A stretch of 64,000 nt of DNA from Pseudomonas arsenicoxydans. Its GTDB lineage: Bacteria; Pseudomonadota; Gammaproteobacteria; Pseudomonadales; Pseudomonadaceae. The stretch lies in contig NZ_LT629705.1 of NCBI RefSeq assembly GCF_900103875.1, positions 696,501 to 760,500 on the forward strand. Reading direction: 5' to 3'. Both the position numbers and the translations under genes were made by a program. How positions within the stretch are numbered: position 1 is the stretch's first letter; every line of letters starts with the position of its first letter. This document shows, in pieces, positions 35,874-45,330 of this stretch. The notes beneath the pieces are model-generated. The model saw only the letters and a list, made by a program, of their open reading frames with translations. It was not told the DNA's origin and searched no databases.

Positions 35874-37265
35874 TCAGCGAACTACCGCTGCGATCAACTG
35901 CTCATTGCGACGGCGGCGCGCGACAAACAAGCCAGCGGCCACGACCAGCAAGCTCAGCAGACCGGTCGCGAGGATTTCCACGCGATGGGCTTCCTGGAAC
36001 AGCATGATGGTCAACGCGCCAACGATGAATACGATCACCGCGTAGGTAAGGCCCGGGAACAGCCACATGCTGAAGGCGATTTTCTCGCCGCGTGCCATAC
36101 GCTGCTTGCGCATGCGCAGTTGCGAGAAGGCGATCACCAGATACACCAGCAGCGCGATAGCGCCGGAGCTGGCCAGCAGGAATTCGAACACGGCAGCCGG
36201 GGCCACGTAGTTCGCAAACACAGCCAGGAAGGCTGCGCCGGTGGACAACATGACGGCCCAGTACGGCGTGCCGCTGCTATTGGTGCGTTGGGAAATGGCC
36301 GGTGCATCACCGCGCTTACCCAGGGAGAACATCATGCGCGAAGCGGTGTACAACGCCGAGTTCAGGCAGCTGGTCACAGCAACGAGTACAACGATATCGA
36401 CAATCAGCTTGGCGTTCGGGATGCCCATGCGCTCAAGCACGGTCTGGTAGGAACCAACGCTGGCCAGAATCGGGTCGTTCCATGGCACCAGGGCCACAAC
36501 GATGAAGATCGACACAAGGTAGAACAAGCCGATCCGCCAGATCACCGAGTTGGTGGCCTTGGAGATTTGCTGGCCAGGGTTCTTCGATTCGGCGGCCGCG
36601 ATGGTCACGATCTCGGTGCCCATGAAGGAGAACATGGTCGTCAGAATCGCGCCCAACACCGCGCCCATGCCGTTTGGCAGGAAGCCCTGGGTGTCGAACA
36701 GATGCGAAACGCCGCTGACCTGGCTGTTCGGCAGGAAGCCGAAGATCGCCATGATGCCGAGGCCGATGAAACCGATAATCGCGATGACCTTGACCAGGGC
36801 GAACCAGAATTCGAACTCACCGTAGTTCTTCACGCTGAACAGGTTGGTCACCGTCAGCAGCAAAGTAATGATCAACGTGAATGCCCAGATGGCCACGTTA
36901 GGGAACCAGGCATGCAGGATAGTCGCGGCGGCGTTGGCCTCTAGCGGGATGACCAAGACCCAGAACCACCAGTAGAGCCAGCCAATAGTGAAGCCAGCCC
37001 AGTGACCTATCGCACGATCGGCGTAGGTCGAGAAGGAGCCGGTGTCCGGCGAAGCTACGGCCATTTCGCCGAGCATGCGCATCACCAACACCACCAGGGC
37101 ACCAGCGGCGGCGTAGGCCAACAGCACAGCTGGGCCTGCGGCGGCGATGGCGTGGCCGGAGCCGACGAACAGGCCGGCGCCGATAACCCCGGCGATCGAC
37201 AACATGGTCACATGACGCGGTTTGAGCCCCTGTTCGAGGCCATTGGAGCTTGGGGTACTGCTCAT
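35874..37265 (-). CDS. gabP: GABA permease-type amino acid transporter
   Basis: A 463-residue APC-family permease with twelve hydrophobic segments. Family signatures are LKPRHVTMLSIAGVIGAGLF (about 14-33), GEMAVASPDTGSFSTYADRAIG (about 67-88) and FSFMGTEIVTIAAAESKNPG (about 225-244). It closely resembles Pseudomonas GabP proteins as I remember them; the precise substrate is inferred. The start MSSTPSSNGLEQG at 37265 has an upstream ribosome site and typical length; the longer frame is non-hydrophobic. No gabD/gabT genes are adjacent. Confidence 0.85.
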   Translation of the reverse strand: MSSTPSSNGLEQGLKPRHVTMLSIAGVIGAGLFVGSGHAIAAAGPAVLLAYAAAGALVVLVMRMLGEMAVASPDTGSFSTYADRAIGHWAGFTIGWLYWWFWVLVIPLEANAAATILHAWFPNVAIWAFTLIITLLLTVTNLFSVKNYGEFEFWFALVKVIAIIGFIGLGIMAIFGFLPNSQVSGVSHLFDTQGFLPNGMGAVLGAILTTMFSFMGTEIVTIAAAESKNPGQQISKATNSVIWRIGLFYLVSIFIVVALVPWNDPILASVGSYQTVLERMGIPNAKLIVDIVVLVAVTSCLNSALYTASRMMFSLGKRGDAPAISQRTNSSGTPYWAVMLSTGAAFLAVFANYVAPAAVFEFLLASSGAIALLVYLVIAFSQLRMRKQRMARGEKIAFSMWLFPGLTYAVIVFIVGALTIMLFQEAHRVEILATGLLSLLVVAAGLFVARRRRNEQLIAAVVR

Positions 37266-37827
37266 TGAAACTACCTTTGTAAGGGAAAGCGATCTGCATC
37301 CATCCCGCTTGGCGATCCTTCTCGTAAAAAGAAACCAACGGGGCGTTCCGGATTCTGCACGCAATAATTACGCCAAAATGTTTCAAAACCCTCTACCACG
37401 GCGATCTCGTCTTGACCGGACAGTCATCGCAAGTCATTGAGAATAATGGCAATTCGCCAGAACGTTACCCTGCGACTCACTTTAAGGACGAGCCGGCGCA
37501 CCGGAAACACACCCGAAAATCTCCGGACGCACAATAAAAGTGCGCAAGAGGAACGTTTGGCCGGTTAGCGCTTCCAACACCCCGCCAAAGCTGGCAACAT
37601 CGCGCCCTTTTTTGGAACAGCCCCGCCCTTTTTATCAACAGGCAGGGTTCAAACGGCTGTTCGGTTGATAGCAGCGCGACAGTCTGCTGTACCGATGCGA
37701 CAACCTGCCACACGCCACCCGTTTACCGCCCGAAGCGCTGTTGGCTGCCATTCAGACGCTATGCTAGCTTGGCCGCCTCGCCAGGAAGGCCACCAACAGC
37801 AGGAGCGAAACACTATGAGGAACGCAC
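37266..37827. other. Long intergenic region between divergent gabP and the ABC operon
   Basis: Some 560 bases without a supported gene. It holds the promoters for both units and a small dyad near 37650-37720 (tgttcggttgata...). I see no tRNA, terminator with a T-run or repeat family in it. Confidence 0.4.
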
Positions 37828-38601
37828 ATGGCTGAGGCCACGCCCGCGCTTGAAATTCGCAACTTGCACAAACGCTACGGACAGCTTGAGGTGCTCAAAG
37901 GCATCTCGCTGACCGCCCGCGACGGCGACGTGATCTCGATCCTGGGTTCTTCCGGTTCCGGCAAGTCCACGTTCCTGCGTTGCATCAACCTGCTGGAAAA
38001 TCCGCACCAGGGCCAGATCCTGGTGGCCGGCGAAGAACTCAAGCTCAAAGCCGCCAAGAACGGCGAACTGGTCGCAGCCGACGGCAAGCAGATCAATCGC
38101 CTGCGCAGCGAGATCGGTTTTGTATTTCAAAACTTTAATCTCTGGCCGCACATGAGCGTGCTCGACAACATCATCGAAGCGCCGCGCCGCGTACTCGGTC
38201 AAAGCAAGGCCGAAGCCATCGAAGTCGCCGAAGCCTTGCTGGCCAAGGTCGGCATCGCTGACAAACGCCACGCCTATCCGGCGCAACTGTCCGGCGGCCA
38301 GCAGCAACGCGCCGCCATCGCCCGCACACTGGCGATGCAGCCCAAGGTGATCCTGTTCGACGAACCGACCTCCGCCCTTGACCCGGAAATGGTCCAGGAA
38401 GTACTTAATGTCATCCGCGCACTGGCCGAAGAAGGCCGCACCATGCTGCTGGTCACCCATGAAATGGGCTTTGCCCGTCAGGTCTCCAGCGAGGTGGTTT
38501 TCCTCCACCAGGGCCTGGTAGAAGAGCAAGGATCGCCACAGCAGGTGTTCGACAACCCGCTTTCGGCACGCTGCAAACAATTCATGTCCAGCAACCGCTA
38601 A
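37828..38601 (+). CDS. Basic amino acid ABC transporter, ATP-binding protein (HisP/AotP-like)
   Basis: A 257-residue ATPase of the polar amino acid group: Walker A LGSSGSGKSTFLR (about 44-56), Q loop FVFQNFNLWPHMSV, signature LSGGQQQRAAIARTLAM (about 152-168), Walker B VILFDEPTSALDPE and the switch His in LLVTHEMGF. The insert after Walker A (KAAKNGELVAADGKQINRLR) is typical of HisP-like histidine/arginine/lysine transporters. First gene of a four-gene transport operon. Confidence 0.93.
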   Translation: MAEATPALEIRNLHKRYGQLEVLKGISLTARDGDVISILGSSGSGKSTFLRCINLLENPHQGQILVAGEELKLKAAKNGELVAADGKQINRLRSEIGFVFQNFNLWPHMSVLDNIIEAPRRVLGQSKAEAIEVAEALLAKVGIADKRHAYPAQLSGGQQQRAAIARTLAMQPKVILFDEPTSALDPEMVQEVLNVIRALAEEGRTMLLVTHEMGFARQVSSEVVFLHQGLVEEQGSPQQVFDNPLSARCKQFMSSNR

Positions 38602-38614
38602 CGGAGCTACCCGC

Positions 38615-39361
38615 ATGCAGAACTACAAAAAGGTCTTCCTGGCCGCCGCCGTCACCCTGGCCTTCAGCGCCGGTGCCATGGCCGAAACCTTGAAGATGGG
38701 CATCGAAGCGGCCTACCCGCCGTTCAACAACAAAGATGCCAGTGGCAATGTCGTCGGCTTCGACAAAGAAATCGGCGACGCCCTGTGCGCCAAGATGAAA
38801 GTCGAGTGCACCGTGGTCACGTCCGACTGGGACGGCATCATCCCGGCCCTGAACGCCAAGAAGTTCGACTTCCTGATCTCCTCGATGTCGATCACCGATG
38901 AGCGCAAGCAAGCGGTGGACTTCACCGAACCGTACTACTCCAACAAGCTGCAATTCATCGCGCCCAAAGACAAAGAGTTCAAGACCGACAAGGAATCCCT
39001 GCAAGGCAAAGTGATCGGCGCACAACGTGCGACCCTCGCCGGCACCTGGATGGAAGACCACATGCCCGGCGTTGAAGTCAAACTCTACGACACCCAGGAA
39101 AACGCTTATCTGGACCTGACCTCCGGTCGTCTGGACGGCATCCTGGCGGACAAATACGTCAACTACGAGTGGCTGAAAAGCGACGCCGGTCGTTCGTATG
39201 AATTCAAGGGCGACCCGGTGGAAGAAAGCGACAAGATCGGTATCGCTGTTCGTAAAGGCGACACCCTGCGTACAAGGCTGAACCTGGCCCTAAAAGAAAT
39301 CGTCGAAGACGGCACTTACAAGAAGATCAACGACAAGTACTTCCCGTTCAGCATCTATTGA
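38615..39361 (+). CDS. Basic amino acid ABC transporter, substrate-binding protein
   Basis: A 248-residue periplasmic protein with a signal peptide (ends about GAMA) and the lysine/arginine/ornithine-binding fold: MGIEAAYPPFNNKDASGNVV, GFDKEIGDALCAKMKVECTV (with the conserved disulfide) and DFLISSMSITDERKQAVDFT. The pattern favours arginine, lysine, ornithine or histidine as ligand, but the choice cannot be made by eye. Confidence 0.92.
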   Translation: MQNYKKVFLAAAVTLAFSAGAMAETLKMGIEAAYPPFNNKDASGNVVGFDKEIGDALCAKMKVECTVVTSDWDGIIPALNAKKFDFLISSMSITDERKQAVDFTEPYYSNKLQFIAPKDKEFKTDKESLQGKVIGAQRATLAGTWMEDHMPGVEVKLYDTQENAYLDLTSGRLDGILADKYVNYEWLKSDAGRSYEFKGDPVEESDKIGIAVRKGDTLRTRLNLALKEIVEDGTYKKINDKYFPFSIY

Positions 39362-39438
39362 TTCTGACCTGCCGGACTGGCGCCGTGCTTTGACGGCGCC
39401 AGTTCCTGGCATTGCCTGCCGCGATTGAAAAGAAATCC

Positions 39439-40134
39439 ATGACTATTGATCTCTACGGATTCGGCCCGGCGCTCGCCGCTGGCGCGCTGATGACTGTGAA
39501 ACTGGCACTCTCGGCCCTGTGCCTGGGGCTGGTGCTCGGTCTGCTCGGCGCCTTGGCCAAGACCTCCCCGTACAAGCCGTTGCAATGGCTTGGCGGCACT
39601 TATTCGACATTGGTTCGCGGTATCCCGGAATTGCTCTGGGTGCTGCTGATCTACTTCGGCACGGTCAACCTGATGCGTGCCCTGGGCGAGTTCTTCGGCA
39701 ATCCCGACCTCGAACTGAATGCCTTCGCCGCCGGCGTGATTGCGCTGGGGCTGTGCTTTGGCGCCTACGCCACGGAAGTGTTTCGTGGCGCGATTCTGGC
39801 CATTCCCAAAGGTCACCGTGAAGCCGGCGTGGCCCTGGGCCTGTCGAAATTCCGCATCTTCACCCGACTGATCATGCCGCAGATGTGGCGCATCGCCCTG
39901 CCCGGCCTTGGCAACCTGTTCATGATCCTGATGAAGGACACCGCCCTGGTGTCGGTGATCGGCCTGGAAGAAATCATGCGTCACGCGCAAATTGGCGTGA
40001 CCGTGTCCAAGCAACCGTTCACCTTCTATATGGTGGCCGCGTTCATGTACCTGGGCCTGACCGTGCTCGCCATGAGTGGCATGCACCTGATGGAAAAACG
40101 CGCCGCTCGCGGCTTCGCGAGGAGCACCCAATGA
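39439..40134 (+). CDS. Basic amino acid ABC transporter, permease (HisQ-like)
   Basis: A 231-residue inner membrane permease with about five membrane segments and the EAA loop EAGVALGLSKFRIFTRLIMP (about 132-151). The RGIPELLWVLLIYFG segment is typical. The start MTIDLYGFGP at 39439 fits family length. It overlaps the next permease by four bases. Confidence 0.92.
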   Translation: MTIDLYGFGPALAAGALMTVKLALSALCLGLVLGLLGALAKTSPYKPLQWLGGTYSTLVRGIPELLWVLLIYFGTVNLMRALGEFFGNPDLELNAFAAGVIALGLCFGAYATEVFRGAILAIPKGHREAGVALGLSKFRIFTRLIMPQMWRIALPGLGNLFMILMKDTALVSVIGLEEIMRHAQIGVTVSKQPFTFYMVAAFMYLGLTVLAMSGMHLMEKRAARGFARSTQ

Positions 40135-40820
40135 ACTGGGAAGTCATCATCAAATGGCTGCCGAAACTGGCCCAAGGTGCAACGCTGACCCTGGAACTGG
40201 TGGCCATCGCCGTGATCGCCGGCTTACTGCTGGCGATTCCACTGGGCATCGCGCGTTCGTCGCGCCTGTGGTGGGTGCGGGCATTTCCCTACGGCTACAT
40301 CTTCTTTTTCCGTGGCACGCCGTTGCTGGTTCAACTGTTCCTGGTCTACTACGGCCTGGCGCAGTTCGATGCGATCCGTAACAGCTCGATGTGGCCGTAC
40401 CTGCGCGATCCGTTCTGGTGCGCCACCGCGACCATGACCCTGCACACCGCGGCCTATATCGCCGAGATCCTGCGTGGGGCGATTCAGGCGATTCCACCGG
40501 GCGAGATCGAAGCGGCGCGGGCGCTGGGCATGTCCCGGGCCAAAGCGCTGTTCTACATCATCCTGCCGCGTGCTGCGCGCATCGGCCTGCCGGCCTACAG
40601 CAACGAAGTGATCCTGATGCTCAAGGCCAGCGCCCTGGCCAGCACCGTGACCCTGCTGGAACTCACCGGCATGGCCCGCACCATCATTGCCCGGACCTAC
40701 CTGCCGGTGGAGATCTTCTTCGCCGCGGGCATGTTCTATCTGCTGATGGCTTACGTGCTGGTGCGCGGCTTTAAGCTGTTGGAGCGCTGGTTGCGCGTCG
40801 ATGCCTGCCAAGGGCGCTGA
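40131..40820 (+). CDS. Basic amino acid ABC transporter, permease (HisM-like)
   Basis: A 229-residue partner permease with RGTPLLVQLFLVYYGLAQF (about 60-78) and the EAA loop EIEAARALGMSRAKALFYII (about 123-142). It starts at the ATGA overlap with HisQ and its 3' end overlaps the next gene by 20 bases. Confidence 0.92.
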   Translation: MNWEVIIKWLPKLAQGATLTLELVAIAVIAGLLLAIPLGIARSSRLWWVRAFPYGYIFFFRGTPLLVQLFLVYYGLAQFDAIRNSSMWPYLRDPFWCATATMTLHTAAYIAEILRGAIQAIPPGEIEAARALGMSRAKALFYIILPRAARIGLPAYSNEVILMLKASALASTVTLLELTGMARTIIARTYLPVEIFFAAGMFYLLMAYVLVRGFKLLERWLRVDACQGR

Positions 40821-42030
40821 TTCCCACGTGCTGACGGGCGAGGCCCTACTCGCCCGCTTCACCGCGCTGGATGCTTTTCTGATTGAGCATCAGGCGTTGT
40901 GGAAACCTCGACCGTTTACTTATCTGCACCTTCCTTGGGAAGCGTCCTACCCGGAGTTGGCGCTTTGGCTACGCGGTCGGTCGCTGGAAGACGCGGAAAG
41001 CAGTCATAACCAACCTTGTTTGCTCGATGCGCCGCAGCCGTTTGCATCGTTGGCGGCGATTTCCCTTGAGTTGAGTGCGGTGGGGGAACTGCCAGCACAC
41101 GCGCTGGAAGCCGCCGGGCACCGGTTGAATGTCGATGTGCCGGGCCGTAAGTGGCAGCAGATCGAAGCCTTCGCCAGTCGCCTGTCATTTGCCTCGCCAC
41201 CTAAGCATTGGCTGGATTGGTGCTCGGGCAAGGGTCACTTGGGCCGACGCCTGCTGCAAACAGGGCAACAACTGACCTGCCTCGAATACGACCCGGCGCT
41301 GGTTTCCAGCGGCGAAGCGCTCAGCCAACGCCATCACCTGCATGCGCTGCACGTCGAACAGGATGTACTCGCACCTGACGCCGCTTCTTTATTAAAAGCT
41401 GATCACACCCCCGTGGCACTGCATGCCTGTGGGGATCTGCACGTGCGGTTGATCCAGCTCGCCAGCGCGGCGGGTTGCAAACAACTGGCCATCGCGCCGT
41501 GCTGTTATAACCGGATCAATCTTGCTGCTTACCAGACACTTTCCTCGGCCGGTTCGCGATCTGACCTACATCTATCCCTCGACGATCTCTCGTTGCCGAT
41601 GAGCGAAACCGTCACTGCCGGTGCACGCGTCCGACGTCAGCGCGACACCTCCATGGCCCGGCGCCTGGGTTTCGACCTGCTGCAACGGCAAATGCGCGGC
41701 GTTGAGGAGTATCTGCCAACCCCTTCCCTGCCCAGCGCCTGGCTGGATAAATCCTTTGCCGAATACTGCAATCATCTGGCCGCACTCAAAGAGTTATCCA
41801 CAATCGGTCCGCAAGATTGGTCTGCACTCGAAGCTGCCGGTTGGCAACGCTTGGCCGAAGTGCGCAATCTGGAGCTGTTGCGTGGCCTTTTCCGACGCCC
41901 GCTGGAGCTTTGGCTGGTGCTTGATCGGGCACTTTTCCTGAGCGACCAAGGCTATACCGTTCGCCTCGGCACCTTCTGCGAAACCCCGCTCACGCCGCGC
42001 AATTTCCTGCTGCTGGCGGAACGTCCTTAA
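40801..42030 (+). CDS. Predicted SAM-dependent methyltransferase (Methyltransf_32 / METTL25-like)
   Basis: A 409-residue protein. The SAM-binding motif is HWLDWCSGKGHLGRRLLQTG (about 136-155), followed by CLEYDPALVSSGEALSQRHH, ALHACGDLHVRLIQLA and the family's AIAPCCYNRI (about 229-238). These match the domain in METTL25/RRNAD1-like proteins. The substrate is unknown. It overlaps the HisM gene by 20 bases but is unlikely to take part in transport. Two TTATCCACA-type sequences lie in and just after it (41794-41802 and 42043-42051). Confidence 0.82.
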   Translation: MPAKGADSHVLTGEALLARFTALDAFLIEHQALWKPRPFTYLHLPWEASYPELALWLRGRSLEDAESSHNQPCLLDAPQPFASLAAISLELSAVGELPAHALEAAGHRLNVDVPGRKWQQIEAFASRLSFASPPKHWLDWCSGKGHLGRRLLQTGQQLTCLEYDPALVSSGEALSQRHHLHALHVEQDVLAPDAASLLKADHTPVALHACGDLHVRLIQLASAAGCKQLAIAPCCYNRINLAAYQTLSSAGSRSDLHLSLDDLSLPMSETVTAGARVRRQRDTSMARRLGFDLLQRQMRGVEEYLPTPSLPSAWLDKSFAEYCNHLAALKELSTIGPQDWSALEAAGWQRLAEVRNLELLRGLFRRPLELWLVLDRALFLSDQGYTVRLGTFCETPLTPRNFLLLAERP

Positions 42031-42374
42031 ATAATCGCAGCCTGTGGATAACTCTGTTGATGGAATTATCGTGGATCCAATATATCCGCCTGTTTCAGCG
42101 TTGAAACGCAGTGTTCATTTTTCGTACACATTGCCAAAAAAATCGAAAAAACAGGTATTTGCGGACAAATGAGAACAAGTCCACAAAAAGCGTAATGAAG
42201 GCAGCAAGCCACCGCGCCCGTTGTGCATAAGCATTCAATGCAAAGGACATAAGTGCCTAATCCGGGACCTCACTGGCGGAAAATTGCGCCGCTTCCCCAC
42301 TCTTGTTATACAAACAGCCAACGGCGCCGACAGCGTGGCCACGAACAAGAAAATCCGACCGACAGGATGCGACA
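42031..42374. other. Intergenic region with a candidate promoter
   Basis: It is AT-richer, with A-tracts at 42136-42152. A plausible promoter for the following gene has TTGCGC (42284-42289) and TTATAC (42306-42311) at 16-base spacing. A DnaA-box match (TGTGGATAA) lies at 42043-42051. No gene is seen. Confidence 0.45.
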
Positions 42375-43199
42375 GTGACGTTTATTTCCTACGCACAGAA
42401 TTTCGAAGACATACGCCTGTGGCGCGCCCTCAAAACCGTTGAAAACGGCTTTTATATCGACGTCGGCGCCAACCACCCCACCCACGACTCAGTGACCAAA
42501 GCCTTCTACGACCGTGGCTGGACCGGCATCAACGTCGAACCGATGCCCAATTACTACGAAGCCCTGCGCCAGGAACGTCCCAAAGACACCAACCTGCAAT
42601 GCGTGGCCGGCGAAAGCGCCAACGACCTGACCTTCTACGGCATCGCCGGCACCGGCCTCTCAACGCTCGACCCGGCCATGGCGCAAATGCACAAAGACGC
42701 CGGCATGGACGTGCGCAGCCAAACCGTCCAGTCCCGCACCCTGACCTCCATCTGCGAAGAGCACGCCCAGGGCCGCCCGATTCATTTTCTGAAAATCGAC
42801 GTCGAAGGCCACGAAGAAACCGTGCTGCGCGGCATGGACTTCACCCAGTGGCGACCGTGGGTCATCCTCATTGAAACCCCATGGGACCGCGACCAGACCT
42901 GGGAAACCCTCGTCACCGGTGCCGGCTACCACTCCATCCTGTTCGACGGCATCAACACCTACTACCTCGCCGAAGAACACCTGAACCTCAAACCCGCCTT
43001 CGACATCCCGCCGTGCAACCTGGACGAGTTCCAGTTCTGCAAAGGCCACAACTTCAGCCACCCCGTCAGCGACGCCGAACACCAGCTCGTCGCCGCCCTG
43101 CAACGCGCCGAACAGGCCGAAGCGCAGCTGCGCGCGATGCAAAATAGCCGGGCCTGGAAAGCCATTCAGAAACTCAAGAAAACCCTGCTTGGCGCCTGA
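42375..43199 (+). CDS. FkbM family methyltransferase
   Basis: A 274-residue protein starting with GTG (M-TFISYAQNFEDIRL) after an AGGA ribosome site. The SAM motif is GFYIDVGANHPTHDSVTKAF (about 24-43), with GINVEPMPNYYEAL and the FkbM motif IHFLKIDVEGHEETVLRGMD (about 136-155). The last 30 residues form a short coiled coil (EHQLVAALQRAEQAEAQLRA). FkbM enzymes often O-methylate surface sugars; this one sits alone beside tRNA-Thr, so the substrate is unknown. Confidence 0.88.
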   Translation: MTFISYAQNFEDIRLWRALKTVENGFYIDVGANHPTHDSVTKAFYDRGWTGINVEPMPNYYEALRQERPKDTNLQCVAGESANDLTFYGIAGTGLSTLDPAMAQMHKDAGMDVRSQTVQSRTLTSICEEHAQGRPIHFLKIDVEGHEETVLRGMDFTQWRPWVILIETPWDRDQTWETLVTGAGYHSILFDGINTYYLAEEHLNLKPAFDIPPCNLDEFQFCKGHNFSHPVSDAEHQLVAALQRAEQAEAQLRAMQNSRAWKAIQKLKKTLLGA

Positions 43200-43235
43200 C
43201 TTGAAGGCTGCGTAAAAATAGTCTGAATTCAGGGG

Positions 43236-43263
43236 TTTACAGAACCAATCCAATCGCTATAAT
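43236..43263 (+). promoter_or_regulatory. Promoter of tRNA-Thr
   Basis: TTTACA (43236-43241) and TATAAT (43258-43263) are separated by 16 bases, 14 bases before the tRNA. Confidence 0.85.
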
Positions 43264-43277
43264 CGTCGCCCTAACAC

Positions 43278-43353
<76 letters not shown>

Positions 43354-43396
43354 TCCAAGGTTCCAGAGAAGGCTTTCAAAATCTCTGAAACCCCCG

Positions 43397-43424
43397 AAAA
43401 ACCCGCCTTCTGGCGGGTTTTTTC
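43397..43424 (+). terminator. Terminator downstream of tRNA-Thr
   Basis: aaaacccgcc-ttct-ggcgggtttttt is a strong hairpin with a T-run, 44 bases after the tRNA and inside the island's left end. Confidence 0.92.
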
Positions 43425-43525
43425 GTTTTGGCGTTCCGTCGGATTCCGTCAAAATCTGTTGGATTCCGACCGTTTTAGGGATAGATATAGGGGTAAGGTC
43501 ATTCGATAAAGGGAGGAGTACCCTT

Positions 43526-44848
43526 ATGTCGCGCACCACTGCACCACTCTCCGATTCGGCTTGCCGCGCAGCCAAGCCCACCGACCGCGCCTACAAGCTT
43601 TTCGACGGCGACGGCCTCTACCTCCTAGTCCAACCCAATGGCCGTAAAGGCTGGCGTCTCAGGTATGTAAAACCTGATGGCCGCGAAGGACTGACTTCGT
43701 TCGGCAACTACCCCGTGGTCGGTCTCGCCGATGCGCGCCGCAAGCGCCTGGAGCTCAAGCGGATGTTGGCGGAAGGCGTCGACCCTATAGAGTCCAAACA
43801 CCAAGCCAAGACGCAGGCCGCAATCCAAGGCCGAACCTTTGAAAGCGCGGCCCTGGACTGGCACAAAGCGATGTCTGCCAAATGGGCACCGGGCCATGCC
43901 AAGACGGTTCTGAGCCGCCTCAAAACCCATGTCTTTCCACTGATCGGCGCTCGCTCTATTGTCGATCTGGACACCCATGACCTGATGCAACCTCTGGAAG
44001 CGATCCAGGAGCGCGGCACAATTGACGTAGCTTTAAGGGTACAAAACTACCTGCAAAGCATCATGCGCGAGGCGAAGCGTGCTCGACAGATCGCGGCAAA
44101 CCCTGCCTCCGACCTTGAAGGTTTGATCAAAGCCCCGAGGGTTGTTCACCGCCCAGCGTTACCCTTATCGCGTCTGCCTGAGTTGCAGGAGCGCATTGAG
44201 GGTTATAACGGCCGCGTACTTACCCGGCTGACGGCCATGCTCTCGCTGCATGTGTTTGTCCGCTCCAGTGAACTGCGCTTTGCCCGCTGGAACGAATTTG
44301 ACCTCAAGCGCGGCACCTGGGAGATTCCCGACACCCGTCCTGCGTTGGACGGCGTCCCCTTTTCCACAAGGGGTACAAAAATGGCCGGGGATATCCATCT
44401 TGTCCCCTTATCGCCGCAAGCCGTGGCCCTGCTTGAACAGATCCACGTCGTCACCGGTAAATTCGACCTGGTGTTTGCAGGCGATACCAAGCCCTGGAAA
44501 CCCATGTCTGAAAACACGGTGAACAGCGCGCTTCGAAAGATGGGCTACGACACCAAAACCGAAATCTGCGGCCATGGCTTTCGTTCGATGGCCTGCAGCG
44601 CACTGATCGAATCAGGATTGTGGTCGGAGACAGCCATTGAACGGCAGATGAGCCACAAGGAGCGCAACAACGTACGCGCCGCTTACATTCACAAGGCGGA
44701 GTTTATCGAGGAGCGCAGGCTGATCATGAACTGGTGGAGCCGGTACCTGGAGGCCAACCGGCAGGAGCATGTCACTCCACACGAATTCGCGACCCAGACC
44801 GGAGCGAACGTCACTCGCCTAAAAGCAAGACGTGTCGCAACTGAGTAA
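43526..44848 (+). CDS. int: P4-type tyrosine recombinase (island integrase)
   Basis: A 440-residue integrase. The N-terminal DUF4102 arm-binding domain is LSDSACRAAKPTDRAYKLFD then GDGLYLLVQPNGRKGWRLRY. The catalytic domain shows Arg I in VFVRSSELRFARW (about 247), the GHGFRSMACSAL box (His-x-x-Arg, about 351-354), the second His in QMSHKERNNVRAAYIH and the nucleophile Tyr (about 388). A ggaggag ribosome site precedes the start. This family integrates at the 3' ends of tRNA genes, which fits its position beside tRNA-Thr. Confidence 0.95.
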   Translation: MSRTTAPLSDSACRAAKPTDRAYKLFDGDGLYLLVQPNGRKGWRLRYVKPDGREGLTSFGNYPVVGLADARRKRLELKRMLAEGVDPIESKHQAKTQAAIQGRTFESAALDWHKAMSAKWAPGHAKTVLSRLKTHVFPLIGARSIVDLDTHDLMQPLEAIQERGTIDVALRVQNYLQSIMREAKRARQIAANPASDLEGLIKAPRVVHRPALPLSRLPELQERIEGYNGRVLTRLTAMLSLHVFVRSSELRFARWNEFDLKRGTWEIPDTRPALDGVPFSTRGTKMAGDIHLVPLSPQAVALLEQIHVVTGKFDLVFAGDTKPWKPMSENTVNSALRKMGYDTKTEICGHGFRSMACSALIESGLWSETAIERQMSHKERNNVRAAYIHKAEFIEERRLIMNWWSRYLEANRQEHVTPHEFATQTGANVTRLKARRVATE

Positions 44849-44889
44849 GCGCTCGGTCTTCATATCTCAGTGATCCGCTTGTCCACGCG

Positions 44890-44934
44890 GGTCCATCCAA
44901 GCAGGGCTGCAAAGCCGCCCTGCTTGGATGGACC
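44890..44934. repeat. Perfect 18-bp inverted repeat after the integrase gene
   Basis: GGTCCATCCAAGCAGGGC (44890-44907) and its exact reverse complement (44917-44934) enclose nine bases. It lies 41 bases past the integrase stop. It could end transcription, but only a modest A/T stretch follows; such long perfect arms are also consistent with a recombination or nicking site. Confidence 0.8.
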
Positions 44935-44967
44935 TCACTTAAAAAATCTAAAGCCCACACAGCTGTC

Positions 44968-45057
44968 TGTGGAAAACCGCGGATTTCCACCGGTGGATAA
45001 TTTCATCCACAGCCGCAGAACTCCCGAAAATAAGAGTCTTGACCCGAATTATCCACA
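44968..45057. promoter_or_regulatory. Cluster of DnaA-box-like sequences
   Basis: Within 90 bases: TGTGGAAAA (44968-44976, one mismatch), GGTGGATAA (44992-45000, one mismatch), TCATCCACA (45003-45011, one mismatch) and a perfect TTATCCACA (45049-45057). The middle two form a dyad, GTGGAT-AATTTC-ATCCAC. This density could mark a replication origin or DnaA-controlled promoter of the excised island; that is inference. Confidence 0.55.
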
Positions 45058-45295
45058 GGCGTAGAAAAGATCGGGCAAAGCGCTGTCGTTGACAGCAACC
45101 CAGGTAGCCAGAACCCTTAAGGCTACGCCACATCGTGGTGGTTCTCCCAAAGTGCGATTAGCGTCCGGCGGCTCGCATGGTCACAGCGATGTGATGGATG
45201 CCTACTTTTACCAGTGTGCCCACTGCGGCAGCTCATCCCCTTTCATAGCTGCCCTGCAGCAACCTATCCGCTTGGCCATTTCATTGCGCCAACCT

Positions 45296-45330
45296 GCGCC
45301 CGTCTCTTTCTCCCGGAAAGAGACGGGCGC
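45296..45330. repeat. Perfect 15-bp hairpin in the island's non-coding stretch
   Basis: GCGCCCGTCTCTTTC (45296-45310), loop tcccg, and GAAAGAGACGGGCGC (45316-45330). No T-run follows, so it is not a standard terminator. Confidence 0.75.

Noticed and set aside
42043..42051. DnaA-box match near the end of the Methyltransf_32 gene, together with 41794-41802, as a chromosomal origin
   Set aside because: Only two boxes 240 bases apart, with no dnaA, dnaN or gidA/rpmH neighbours; chance or a minor DnaA site is more likely.
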